DNA from: Deltaproteobacteria bacterium
GTDB lineage: Bacteria; Desulfobacterota; Binatia; UBA12015
NCBI GenBank assembly: GCA_016874795.1
Contig: VGTG01000027.1
Location: 1 to 47,652 of the forward strand
Direction of reading: 5' to 3'
Length of the DNA: 47,652 nt
Part shown: piece after piece, positions 1 to 7,445 of the stretch
How the letters are laid out: each line of letters begins with the position of its first letter
Position numbering within the stretch: the stretch's first letter is position 1
Translations under genes and position numbers: made by a program
Notes under the pieces: generated by a model
What the model was told of the DNA's origin: nothing
The model's input: only the letters and a program-made list of their open reading frames with translations
The model's database searches: none

Positions 1-164
1 TAGTGCACCGCCGTCGAGATAGCGTCAAGCAGATTGCCGTTCATCGGCGTCCCTCGCAAGGAACGCCGACGAAGGAATATCTGGCATATTTCGAGGAGGC
101 GTGACGCCGCGAGGGGCGTCGAGGGGCGGTAAGATGTTGACGCTATCTCGACGGCGGTGCACTA
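1..164. mobile_element. MITE-like element with 28-bp perfect terminal inverted repeats
   Basis: Bases 1-28 (beginning TAGTGCACCGCCG) are the exact reverse complement of bases 137-164. Partial matching continues about ten bases further inward. The 108-base interior encodes no convincing protein but can fold: 40-50 pairs with 63-73 with one mismatch, 103-108 pairs with 115-120, and GAGGGGCG occurs twice near 111-127. Short length, perfect termini and no transposase fit a non-autonomous miniature inverted-repeat element. A target-site duplication cannot be checked because the element starts at the window edge. A long intergenic hairpin or bidirectional terminator is the alternative. No further copy of the termini was noticed in the window. 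Confidence 0.6.
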
Positions 165-1850
165 GTGCCTCTTCTCTGCAGGCGCCGGAGGCGTCGCGGT
201 CGGCTCCGTTGCCGCGGCACGCTCCTGGTACCACTTCGCAGCGCGGTCGAGCTCGGCGAGCACGCCGGTGCGGCTCTTGCGGAGCTGCTCGACGCCGACG
301 TTCCGCCGCCAGTCGGGGATCTCGAGGAACGCCCCTTCGCCGGAGGGCTCGAAGAGCGCGCGCAGCGTCGCGATCTCCGCGAGAGCGGCACGCGCCTCCG
401 CCCGGGCGCGCGGACCGGTGCCGAGCGGCGGCGTCCCCGCGACGTCGATCCAGACGGGCGCGGTTTGCGAGGCGGAGAAGCGCTTCCGCGCTCCCTGCGG
501 CCGGCGGTCGAGCTTCGTCCCGCGCGTGCGAAGCGCGAGCCAGCCCGAGGCGCGGATCTCGACGTCGCTCTCGAGGGCGATCTCGCCCGCGGCGCGACGT
601 GAGGTCGCGCGCGCCGCGACCTCGCCGTCGCGGACGAGCTCGAGCGCCTCGACGTCGTCGCGCGTCGGATCGAAGCGGACGACCGCCAGGGCGCGCACCG
701 TTCCCGGCTTCGCGAGCGCGATCTCGCCGCCGACGTCGGCGCTCGCTTCCCCCGCGCCCACACGCAGCTCGAGGAGCGGTCCGTTCGTGACGAACGTCCG
801 GCCCGCACGAAGACCCGCGAGCCAACTCGCGTACGAGAGCTCGCCCTCGACGCGCGTGTAGAAGCGCACCGATCCCGGCAGGTCCTCGAGGCACGGGAAG
901 TCCGTCCCCGCGGTGGGAGCGATCCGCAGGCCGAGGTCCCACGTGCGGTACAGCATCGAGTCGTTCGGGACGTCGACCTGCAAGACCTCGAGGAAGTCGA
1001 TCAGGCCCGTCGGCGCGTCGATCATGACGCCCGGAGCGAACCAGTGCGCGTAGCCGGAAAGCGCGCCCTGCGCGCGCGCCTTCTCCCACACGGGCTGGTA
1101 CACGAGGTAGCTCTCGCCGGGATCGAGATACTCGCGCGCGCCGAGGACGACGCCGTGGCCGAGGACCCACGTGCGCGGGTTCTCCTGCCCCGGGGCGACG
1201 ACGGTGTCGCCCTCGCGGTACCCGCCGCTCGCGCCGAAGGCGTACTGTCGCGCGGCGGCGACGCCGCCGACCCGTCCCATCGCGAGGAGGTTCGCGACGT
1301 GCAGGTCCTCCGCTGCCATCCAGCGCCCGACGAGGGGATCGAGGTCGCGATGCGGGCGAGACACGTGCAGGTGTCCGTCCGCCGAGAACCAGCCGCGCGA
1401 CGGCATGTCGATCCAGCGCTCGAGACGGACCGCCGCGGTCGCGCCGTCCTCGCCGACCTCGATCGGCAGCGAGGCGACGCGGTACTCGAAGCCCTTGCTC
1501 GCGACGAGCCGGTAGCGTCCCGGGGGGACGTCGATCTCGACCGGTCCGTCGACGTAGAACGCGCGCGCGCCCGCCGTGGTGTCGAGGAGGCTCGTCCCGC
1601 GACCCTTCTCCGCCTCGCCGTCCGTCCACCACGCGGGCGCGGGCTTCTCGCATTCGCCGGCGACCGGAAGCGACGCGGGCGGAACGTGCGAGCGCCCCTC
1701 CTCGTCGACGAGCGTGATGCGCGCCGGCGTCGCGCGGCCGCTCTCGTCGTCGACGATCTCGAAGCGAAGCTTCGCCGCGCGTGCCGCCGTCGCCGTGAAC
1801 GGGGAAGCGAGCGCCGCCACGAGGACGGCCGAGAGGAAGCGCGCTCCCAC
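162..1850 (-). CDS. CehA/McbA-like PHP-domain metallohydrolase, secreted
   Basis: 562 residues, GTG start, with an N-terminal signal peptide (about residues 1-26, ending ATAARA). A beta-rich region comes first, then a PHP-type metal site: D158-G-H160-L-H162, H270 in GYAHW, E289, and AGTDFP around D317. This order is typical of CehA/McbA family phosphoesterase-like hydrolases; the substrate cannot be read from sequence. It lies 12 bases after the zincin-like gene on the same strand, so the two probably form an operon. The stop codon TAG (164-162) is the first three bases of the adjacent inverted-repeat element, so the natural C terminus may have been altered. The last 15 or so residues are low-complexity A/P/T. 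Confidence 0.75.
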   Translation of the reverse strand: MGARFLSAVLVAALASPFTATAARAAKLRFEIVDDESGRATPARITLVDEEGRSHVPPASLPVAGECEKPAPAWWTDGEAEKGRGTSLLDTTAGARAFYVDGPVEIDVPPGRYRLVASKGFEYRVASLPIEVGEDGATAAVRLERWIDMPSRGWFSADGHLHVSRPHRDLDPLVGRWMAAEDLHVANLLAMGRVGGVAAARQYAFGASGGYREGDTVVAPGQENPRTWVLGHGVVLGAREYLDPGESYLVYQPVWEKARAQGALSGYAHWFAPGVMIDAPTGLIDFLEVLQVDVPNDSMLYRTWDLGLRIAPTAGTDFPCLEDLPGSVRFYTRVEGELSYASWLAGLRAGRTFVTNGPLLELRVGAGEASADVGGEIALAKPGTVRALAVVRFDPTRDDVEALELVRDGEVAARATSRRAAGEIALESDVEIRASGWLALRTRGTKLDRRPQGARKRFSASQTAPVWIDVAGTPPLGTGPRARAEARAALAEIATLRALFEPSGEGAFLEIPDWRRNVGVEQLRKSRTGVLAELDRAAKWYQERAAATEPTATPPAPAEKRH

Positions 1851-1862
1851 CCGGCTCGTATA

Positions 1863-2543
1863 TCAATCGCCGAGCATCTCCGCGTACATGAACAGGTTCA
1901 CGTGGATGTCGCCCCGATACGCGGCGCGCACGCCGGGCTCGAGGTTCGCGAGCTCCCACTGGTACGCCTCGATCTCGCGCCGCCAGATCTGGCGATGCCC
2001 GAGCTTCACGTGCCCGGCGCCGTACTGGTACGCGTGCACGAGCTCGTGACCGAGGAACGCTCGGATCTCGGCCTCGTTCAGCGCGTCCGGGCCGGTGAAC
2101 ACGGACTGATTGACGTCGATGTATACGACGTCGCCGACGAGACGCGCGCCGCCGTAGGAGGTGCGATTGGCCATGTAGCCGAGAAGCGTCTCGAGGTCCT
2201 CGCGCGGCGGCGCCTGCACGACGATCGAGAGCGGTGGCGGGAGCGGGAAGTCCTCTGCATGGACCGCGAGCACCTCGCGCACCGCGCGCTCGAGACGCAA
2301 GCTCGAACCGGGCGGCGCCGCCTGCACCTCCCACGGCTCGCGCCGGTCCCAGCGCGGGAGGCGCTCGTACCAAAAGCTCGCGCGATCGACGCGGATCGTC
2401 GTGGCGCGCTCGGCCGGCTCCGGCTCCGTCCCGGTCGCGATTCCGGCCGACGCTTCGAGCACGAACACGGCCGCCAGCCAGCGCAACGGTTGGCCGGCGT
2501 GTCGCGCTAAGAATCTGCTCGAGGTGCTCACGGGTTCGCTCAC
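1863..2543 (-). CDS. secreted zincin-like protein with HELVH motif
   Basis: 226 residues from a GTG at 2543. I prefer this start because it gives a signal-like hydrophobic segment (about residues 19-38) and because the roughly 100 residues upstream in frame look non-coding. A second GTG four codons downstream is also possible. The motif H166-E-L-V-H170-AYQ is a zinc metalloprotease signature. E190 and E192, about 20 residues on, are third-ligand candidates, a spacing that loosely recalls the M76/ATP23 group. The family was not firmly recognised. It is the first gene of a two-gene operon with the PHP hydrolase. The stem-loop array at 2550-2639 would lie in its 5' leader and end a few bases from the start codon. 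Confidence 0.55.
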   Translation of the reverse strand: MSEPVSTSSRFLARHAGQPLRWLAAVFVLEASAGIATGTEPEPAERATTIRVDRASFWYERLPRWDRREPWEVQAAPPGSSLRLERAVREVLAVHAEDFPLPPPLSIVVQAPPREDLETLLGYMANRTSYGGARLVGDVVYIDVNQSVFTGPDALNEAEIRAFLGHELVHAYQYGAGHVKLGHRQIWRREIEAYQWELANLEPGVRAAYRGDIHVNLFMYAEMLGD

Positions 2544-2549
2544 CCCATC

Positions 2550-2639
2550 GGGGCCTCTGCGACGCAAGCCAAATGCCAGCCGCAGATCCCCGCGGGGCAA
2601 CCGGATTCTTCCACGGAAGCGCCGCAGAGTGCAGGCCCC
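2550..2639. ncRNA. candidate structured RNA / leader with closing stem and inner hairpins
   Basis: Bases 2550-2561 (GGGGCCTCTGCG) pair with 2623-2628 plus 2634-2639, with a five-base bulge at 2629-2633. Inside are a CTTCC/GGAAG hairpin (2608-2619) and the CCCCGCGGGG palindrome (2588-2597). The closed multi-branch shape resembles a riboswitch. Read on the minus strand, the 3' arm ends about six bases before the GTG of the zincin-like gene and could mask its ribosome binding site. I could not assign a known class; a few bases resemble GEMM, but not in the right order. Confidence 0.3.
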
Positions 2640-2819
2640 GTCGTGCGTCGTGGAAAGAAAAGATGGCGGCGGCGGCCTACGCCGGGCAGCAGGCGCCTCC
2701 GGATCCGGTGCCCAATCGGCGCCGCACCTGTCGAACGGATGCGGCAGCGCCGGCAGCGGTCGAACGGCTCGACCGAGGAAATTCGGCGCCCTTTGCGCGG
2801 CGACGGACGATCGTCCTCG

Positions 2820-2835
2820 TGGCACCGGCATTGCT
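2820..2835 (+). promoter_or_regulatory. sigma-54 (-24/-12) promoter
   Basis: TGGCAC at 2820-2825, five bases, then TTGCT at 2831-2835. This is an exact match to the TGGCAC-N5-TTGCW consensus with correct spacing. It would start transcription near 2846, about 40 bases before the small membrane protein gene. A 12-base palindrome GGACGATCGTCC (2805-2816) lies immediately upstream. GTCGAACGG occurs twice (2730-2738, 2759-2767) and could be activator sites. The promoter is nearly identical to the one at 47029-47044. Confidence 0.7.
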
Positions 2836-2885
2836 GAACCTCCCGACAGGCTCGATCGCACGACCGGGCCGGGAAGGAACCTACG

Positions 2886-3095
2886 ATGGCTGCTCTATTT
2901 GCATTGAACGCTCCCCTGATCGACCTGGCGGGCGGAATTCCGACGGCTGCTCTGACGTTGCCGTTCGAGGGCTTCGCCGCGATCGGCTTGCCGATCGTGA
3001 TCGCTCTCGGGCTCGCATTCGGTCTCGTCGCGGGTCGGCGCTACCGGCGCTCTCCGCGACCGGCAACCGCGACGCCTTCGCCGGCTGCAGCCTGA
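2886..3095 (+). CDS. small membrane protein of unknown function
   Basis: 69 residues. The start is well supported: GGAAGGA lies seven bases upstream of ATG. The N-terminal half is mildly hydrophobic (ALFALNAPLIDLAGG). A clear membrane segment follows at about residues 31-50 (AAIGLPIVIALGLAFGLVAG), then a basic RRYRR stop-transfer and a short A/P/T-rich tail, so it probably has one or two membrane passes with the tail in the cytoplasm. No family was recognised. Its position directly behind the sigma-54 promoter at 2820-2835 suggests an inducible envelope function. Confidence 0.6.
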   Translation: MAALFALNAPLIDLAGGIPTAALTLPFEGFAAIGLPIVIALGLAFGLVAGRRYRRSPRPATATPSPAAA

Positions 3096-3106
3096 GGCGC
3101 AGAAGC

Positions 3107-3171
3107 GCTCGGTGCGGATCTCCGGGCTCAGCGCACGGCCCGGTCAGCCCTCCCCCGGCTGCGCACCGAGC
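3107..3171. repeat. inverted repeat in 3' flank of the small membrane gene
   Basis: GCTCGGTGCG (3107-3116) is perfectly complementary to CGCACCGAGC (3162-3171), separated by 45 bases that contain an inner GGGCT/AGCCC stem. It lies just after the stop of the small membrane protein gene. It could be a 3' UTR fold or a terminator lacking a U-tract. Confidence 0.35.
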
Positions 3172-3278
3172 ACGCGGGCAGCGCGTCGTCTCGCCTCGTC
3201 GAGTCGGCGCGCTTCGCCGCCGCGTCGCCGGCCGCTCTCGCGTGTCGGCGGCCGACCCGCACGCTACTCTCGGGTGGC

Positions 3279-3986
3279 ATGCGCATCGGGATCCTGAAGG
3301 CCGATTCCGTCCTCCCCTCGCTGAGCCCGACCTTCGGCGAGTACACCGACATGTTCCCGGCGGTGCTGCGTCGCGCCGATCCCGATCTCCGATTCGTCTC
3401 GTACGACGTCGAGCACGGCGAGCTTCCGGAGCGGATCGACGCGTGCGACGGCTACGTGATCACCGGGAGCCGTCAGAGCGTGTACGACGACCTGCCGTGG
3501 ATTCGCGCGCTCGAGGAGCTCACGGTTCGCCTCGTCGAGTCGCGAACGAAGCTCATCGCCGTCTGCTTCGGACACCAGCTCGTCGCGCACGCGCTCGGCG
3601 GACGCACCGCGCCGGCAGAGCGCGGCTGGACGACGGGCGTACAGCGCTGTCGCATCGACACGCCATTCCCGTGGGCCGATTCGACGGCGAGCGAAGTTCG
3701 CTTGATCCACAGCCACAAGGATCAGGTGCTCGAGCTTCCGTCGGGCGCCGAGCGCGTCGGCGGCAACGAAGCCTGCCCGAACGCGTTCTATCGGATCGAC
3801 CGGCATGTGATGAGCTGCCAGGGACATCCCGAGTTCAGCCACGCGTACGCGCGCGCTCTCTACCGGGCGCGCCGCGAGGCGCTCGGCGAAGCGGAGTACG
3901 CACGCGCCGACGCGTCCCTCGTCGAGGCGACCGACCGCCTGGAGGTCGCCCGCTGGATCACCACCTTCCTCCGCGACCGAGGCTAG
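3279..3986 (+). CDS. class I glutamine amidotransferase-like protein
   Basis: 235 residues, close to the usual length of stand-alone GATase-1 proteins of the GuaA/YfeJ type. The nucleophile elbow is AVCFGHQ with Cys96. The other triad members are H183 and E185 in CQGHPEFSHAY. A complete triad predicts a working glutaminase or a related hydrolase acting on gamma-glutamyl compounds. No synthetase partner lies beside it, so its acceptor is unknown. It is probably monocistronic. It faces the TauD gene convergently with 27 bases between the stops, where GAGCG-AC-CGCTC is a minor possible hairpin. Confidence 0.8.
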   Translation: MRIGILKADSVLPSLSPTFGEYTDMFPAVLRRADPDLRFVSYDVEHGELPERIDACDGYVITGSRQSVYDDLPWIRALEELTVRLVESRTKLIAVCFGHQLVAHALGGRTAPAERGWTTGVQRCRIDTPFPWADSTASEVRLIHSHKDQVLELPSGAERVGGNEACPNAFYRIDRHVMSCQGHPEFSHAYARALYRARREALGEAEYARADASLVEATDRLEVARWITTFLRDRG

Positions 3987-4013
3987 GCGCGAGAGCGACC
4001 GCTCCACGAGGGC

Positions 4014-4838
4014 TCAAAACGGTTCATCGCCCTCGATGGTGACGCGCTCCATGCGGCGGCGCTCCGGCCAGTAGTCGTTCTCCGGACGATGCTGCGTCGA
4101 GCGGTTGTCCCAGAATGCGATCGAGTTCTCGCGCCAGTGGAACCGGCACGTGAACTCCTTGCGCTGCACGTGCGCGTAGAGAAACTCGAGCAGGGCGTCG
4201 CTCTCCGCGGGATGGAGCCCGACGATCCGCGTCGTGAACAGGCAGTTGACGAAGAGGCAGCGCCGGCCGCTGACCGGATGCGTGCGCACGACCGGATGCT
4301 CGACGGGCGGGTTGTCGGCGAGCGCTTGCGCGAGACGCTCGCGCCCGCCGGGCTCCGCCAGGCTCTCCTGGAAGCCGTGCTCGAAGGAGTGCTCCGCGCG
4401 GAGGCCGTCGAGGAATTTCCGCATCGGCTCCGAGAGCGCCTCGTACGCCGCGGCGAGGCTCAGCCAGAGCGTGTCGCCGCCCTTCGGCGGCACGATGCGC
4501 GCGCGCAGGATCGAGCCGAGCGGCGGATTCGGCCGGAACGTCATGTCCGTGTGCCACTTCTCGATCTTCGACGGGTTCTCGCGGTCGGACTCGAGGATCG
4601 AGAGCTCCGGGTAGCCGTCGACGTGCGGGTACGCCGGATGGCACTGCGGGGCACCGAAGCGCCGCGCGAAGGCGCTCTGCTGGGCCGGCGTGATCTCCTG
4701 GTCACGGAAGAAAATGACCTGGTGCTGGACGAGAGCGCTCTCGAGCGAGTGGAGCTGCTCGTCGGAGAGCGGCTCGCGCAGGTCGATGCCTTCGATCTCG
4801 GCGCCGAGCGCCGCGCCGATCGGATGGACTCGGATCAT
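4014..4838 (-). CDS. TauD/TfdA-family Fe(II)/2-oxoglutarate dioxygenase
   Basis: 274 residues from the ATG at 4838; a longer in-frame start at 4910 would overlap the neighbouring PhyH gene and adds non-conserved sequence. The iron site is visible: H96-x-D98 in KWHTDMTF and distal H250 in STQHRPENDYW, followed by the basic RRRMER 2-oxoglutarate region. N-terminal VHPIGAALGAEIEGIDL is typical of TauD/TfdA enzymes such as alkylsulfatases and 2,4-D or taurine dioxygenases. The substrate is unknown. It is divergent from the PhyH-family oxygenase, with 64 bases between the starts, so the two may share a control region. Confidence 0.88.
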   Translation of the reverse strand: MIRVHPIGAALGAEIEGIDLREPLSDEQLHSLESALVQHQVIFFRDQEITPAQQSAFARRFGAPQCHPAYPHVDGYPELSILESDRENPSKIEKWHTDMTFRPNPPLGSILRARIVPPKGGDTLWLSLAAAYEALSEPMRKFLDGLRAEHSFEHGFQESLAEPGGRERLAQALADNPPVEHPVVRTHPVSGRRCLFVNCLFTTRIVGLHPAESDALLEFLYAHVQRKEFTCRFHWRENSIAFWDNRSTQHRPENDYWPERRRMERVTIEGDEPF

Positions 4839-4902
4839 GGGCGGGATTGAACCACGACGGACCGGGGATTGCCCAGCGTCGGAAATCGAGCGAGTCTCCG
4901 GC

Positions 4903-5763
4903 ATGCCCATCGAGCATCTGAGCGCCGAAGAGAGCCCGAAACGAGCCGCCGAGATCCTCGCCCGGGACGGCTGCGTGGTCGTCGACCGGCTGGTCCCCCG
5001 CAGCCAGCTCGATCGCGTGCGAAGCGAGCTCGCCCCGTATCTCGAGGCGACGCCGATCGGACCCGACCGCTTCAGCGGTCATCACACGCGACGCACGGGC
5101 GCTCTGATCGCGCGCTCGCCGAGCGCCCGAGACGTCGTCGCGCATCCGTTCGCCCTCGACACCGTCGGCTCCCTCCTCGGCCACGCGACGAACTTCCAGC
5201 TCCACCTGACGCAGGTGATCGCGATCGGCCCCGGCGAAGCCGCGCAGGCGATCCATCGCGACCAATGGGCGTTCGACTTCTTCCCCTTCCCTGCGGGCTA
5301 CGAAGTGCAGTGCAACACGATGTGGGCGATGACCGACTTCACCGAGGAGAACGGCGCGACGCGCGTGATCCCCGGCAGCAACCGCTTCGAGGACCGGAAG
5401 CAGTTCGGGAACGACGACACCGAGCCGGCCGAGATGGAGGCGGGCTCCGTCCTCTTCTACACGGGCTCGCTCTACCACGGCGGCGGCGCGAACCGCTCCG
5501 ACGCAGTCCGCTTCGGGTTGAACATCACCTACGCGGTCGCGTGGCTCCGGCAGGAGGAGAATCAGTACTTGTCGGTGCCGCGCGAGATCGCGCGAGATCT
5601 ACCGGTGCCGCTTCTTCGCCTGATGGGCTATGCGCGTGGGGCGTACGCGCTCGGCTACGTCGACGACCTGCGCGATCCGATCGAGGTCGTCCGGCCGGGC
5701 GCCGGCGCGGAAGGCTTCGGCGAGCTTCCCGCCGCCGCGAAGAAGGCGGTCGAGGAGCTCTGA
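4903..5763 (+). CDS. phytanoyl-CoA dioxygenase (PhyH) family protein
   Basis: 286 residues. It belongs to the Fe(II)/2-oxoglutarate oxygenase superfamily, PhyH branch. Evidence is H118-R-D120 (AIHRDQW), distal H192 in LYHGGGANRS and R203 in AVRFG, with the typical WAMTDFTEENGATRVIPGS stretch between them. Such enzymes hydroxylate lipids or small metabolites; many bacterial ones are uncharacterised. It is transcribed away from the TauD gene. The next gene (TPR protein) follows 37 bases downstream on the same strand, so co-transcription is possible. Confidence 0.88.
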   Translation: MPIEHLSAEESPKRAAEILARDGCVVVDRLVPRSQLDRVRSELAPYLEATPIGPDRFSGHHTRRTGALIARSPSARDVVAHPFALDTVGSLLGHATNFQLHLTQVIAIGPGEAAQAIHRDQWAFDFFPFPAGYEVQCNTMWAMTDFTEENGATRVIPGSNRFEDRKQFGNDDTEPAEMEAGSVLFYTGSLYHGGGANRSDAVRFGLNITYAVAWLRQEENQYLSVPREIARDLPVPLLRLMGYARGAYALGYVDDLRDPIEVVRPGAGAEGFGELPAAAKKAVEEL

Positions 5764-5800
5764 TCTCGCGCTCGCTTCCCGTACCATCTACCATCGCGGG

Positions 5801-7387
5801 ATGACCCACTCCCCCCAGGTTTCGCTCGCGGTCGCTTGTCTCCTCGCTTCCGGCTTCGCCGCGGCCGAAACACCGGCGCCCTCGCCCGACGCGACGAAGG
5901 CCGCCGCGGCGGCGCAGACGGCGCAGGCCGCGCAGGCGGCTCACGGTACGCACGCGGCGCACGATCATGCGGCGTTCGCGCGGCACGTCGACGCCGCCCT
6001 CCTCGAGAAGCCGATCGGGATCGAGAAGGGGCTCGGCAAGGTCCACCAGAAGGTCGGGACCGAGTCGAGCGAGGCGCAGACGTACCATGATCAAGGGCTC
6101 GCGAACCTGCACGCGTATCAGTGGATCCGCGCCGCGCGGTCGTTCCACGAGGCACTCCGTCGCGACTCGAACCTCGCCCTCGCACGGATCGGGCTCGCGC
6201 GCGCCTACGAGGGGATGAAGGACGAGGCGGCAGCCGATCGCGAGCTCGCTCGCGCGCAGGAGCTCGCGCCGAAGGCGAGCGCGCGCGAGCAGAAGTACGT
6301 CGCCGCCTACGCGGCGAAACGCCGCGCCGTGGCCGCCGCCGAGGCCGATCGCGAAGCGACGCTCGCGGCATACAAGAAGATCCTCGACGAGCTCACGGCG
6401 GAGGACGCTTCGGACGCCGAGGCCTGGCTCCTGCGCGGCAACGCCGAGGAGAGCGCCGCGGGACGCGGCCAGAACGGCGACGAGACCACGCTTCGGTTCT
6501 ACGAGGCGGCGCTCCGTGCGAGCCCGGACCACTTCGGAGCGCACCACTACGTCGCGCACACCTACGAGAACGTCGGTCGCGCGGACGACGCCGTGAAGCA
6601 CGCGGAGATCTTCTCGCGCGCCTGCCCCGACGTGCCGCACGCCCGTCACATGTTCGCGCACACGCTGCCGCGCGTCGGTCGCTGGAAGGACGCCGTCGCC
6701 GAGCTCGAAGCGGCCGACGTCCTCGAGGAGAACGCCGAGCGCGAGGACGGAATCCCGCGCGCCGAGGACTGGCACCGCGTGCACAACCTGAACCTGCTCG
6801 GTCTCGCGTACCTGCACCGGGGTCGCACCGCGGACGCCGAGCGGACGCTGCGCGAGGCGTACGAGACGCCGATCCCCGATCCGCTCGCGCAGAGCTGGCA
6901 CTCCACCTGGCCCGAGTTCCTGCTCGTGCAGGGACGCCCGCAAGAAGCGCTCGCCGTCGCGAAAGAGCTCGAGGAGAGCGATTCCCCCGTCAAGCGCGCC
7001 ATCGGCAGCGCGCTCGTCGGCGAAGCGATGATCGACCTCGGCGACCTGAAGGGAGCGGGCGAGCAGTCGAAAAAGGCGCGCAAGCGCGTCGACGAGCTCC
7101 GCACCGCGGCCAAGGGACACGCGCGCGCCGAGGTCCTCGTGCTCGTCGCGCAGGAGTACGCGCAGATCCTCGACGTGCGAGGCGCGCTGCGCAACGGCCC
7201 GCCGCAGGAGTGGCGGGACTTCATCGTCGAGCTCGTCGATGCGATCGCGGAGGATCCGACCTTCGACGGCTGGGGCAACGGCTGGGTCCGCCTGAAGCGG
7301 ATCTCGAAGGACGCGCGCGCGACCGGGAACGGCGAGCTCGCGGACCACATCGACGAGAAGCTCGCGGGCTCCTCCTCCTCCTCCTGA
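5801..7387 (+). CDS. exported TPR-repeat protein
   Basis: 528 residues from the ATG at 5801, which is followed by a signal peptide ending ASGFAAAE. An A/Q/H-rich linker (about residues 30-60) leads into helical repeats. YHDQGLANLHAYQWIRAARSF and the following ALARIGLARAYEG fit tetratricopeptide repeats. A central HFGAHHYVAHTYENVGR segment is characteristic of a group of periplasmic TPR proteins. The protein ends in a run of five serines encoded by repeated TCC. No enzymatic motif is visible; an assembly or scaffold role is inferred. It sits between PhyH and the carboxymuconolactone-decarboxylase pair on the same strand. Confidence 0.78.
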   Translation: MTHSPQVSLAVACLLASGFAAAETPAPSPDATKAAAAAQTAQAAQAAHGTHAAHDHAAFARHVDAALLEKPIGIEKGLGKVHQKVGTESSEAQTYHDQGLANLHAYQWIRAARSFHEALRRDSNLALARIGLARAYEGMKDEAAADRELARAQELAPKASAREQKYVAAYAAKRRAVAAAEADREATLAAYKKILDELTAEDASDAEAWLLRGNAEESAAGRGQNGDETTLRFYEAALRASPDHFGAHHYVAHTYENVGRADDAVKHAEIFSRACPDVPHARHMFAHTLPRVGRWKDAVAELEAADVLEENAEREDGIPRAEDWHRVHNLNLLGLAYLHRGRTADAERTLREAYETPIPDPLAQSWHSTWPEFLLVQGRPQEALAVAKELEESDSPVKRAIGSALVGEAMIDLGDLKGAGEQSKKARKRVDELRTAAKGHARAEVLVLVAQEYAQILDVRGALRNGPPQEWRDFIVELVDAIAEDPTFDGWGNGWVRLKRISKDARATGNGELADHIDEKLAGSSSSS

Positions 7388-7445
7388 GGCTCTCAGGCCT
7401 TCCCACGCATGGACAGCCGAGCATCCGGACGATAGCTACCTGCCC

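Noticed and set aside
25-2373. Very long minus-strand open frame of 782 codons over the PHP hydrolase and zincin genes
   Set aside because: The composition is almost entirely R, A, G, P and E without motifs. It is the expected shadow of real genes in GC-rich DNA; the other frame has clear metal-site motifs.
2550-2639. c-di-GMP (GEMM) riboswitch
   Set aside because: GACGCAA and GCAACCGG pieces occur but in the wrong order and spacing for the class, so I left it as an unassigned fold.
4839-4910. Longer N terminus of the TauD gene (start at 4910)
   Set aside because: It adds 24 unconserved residues and overlaps the PhyH start; the family N terminus begins at the ATG at 4838.
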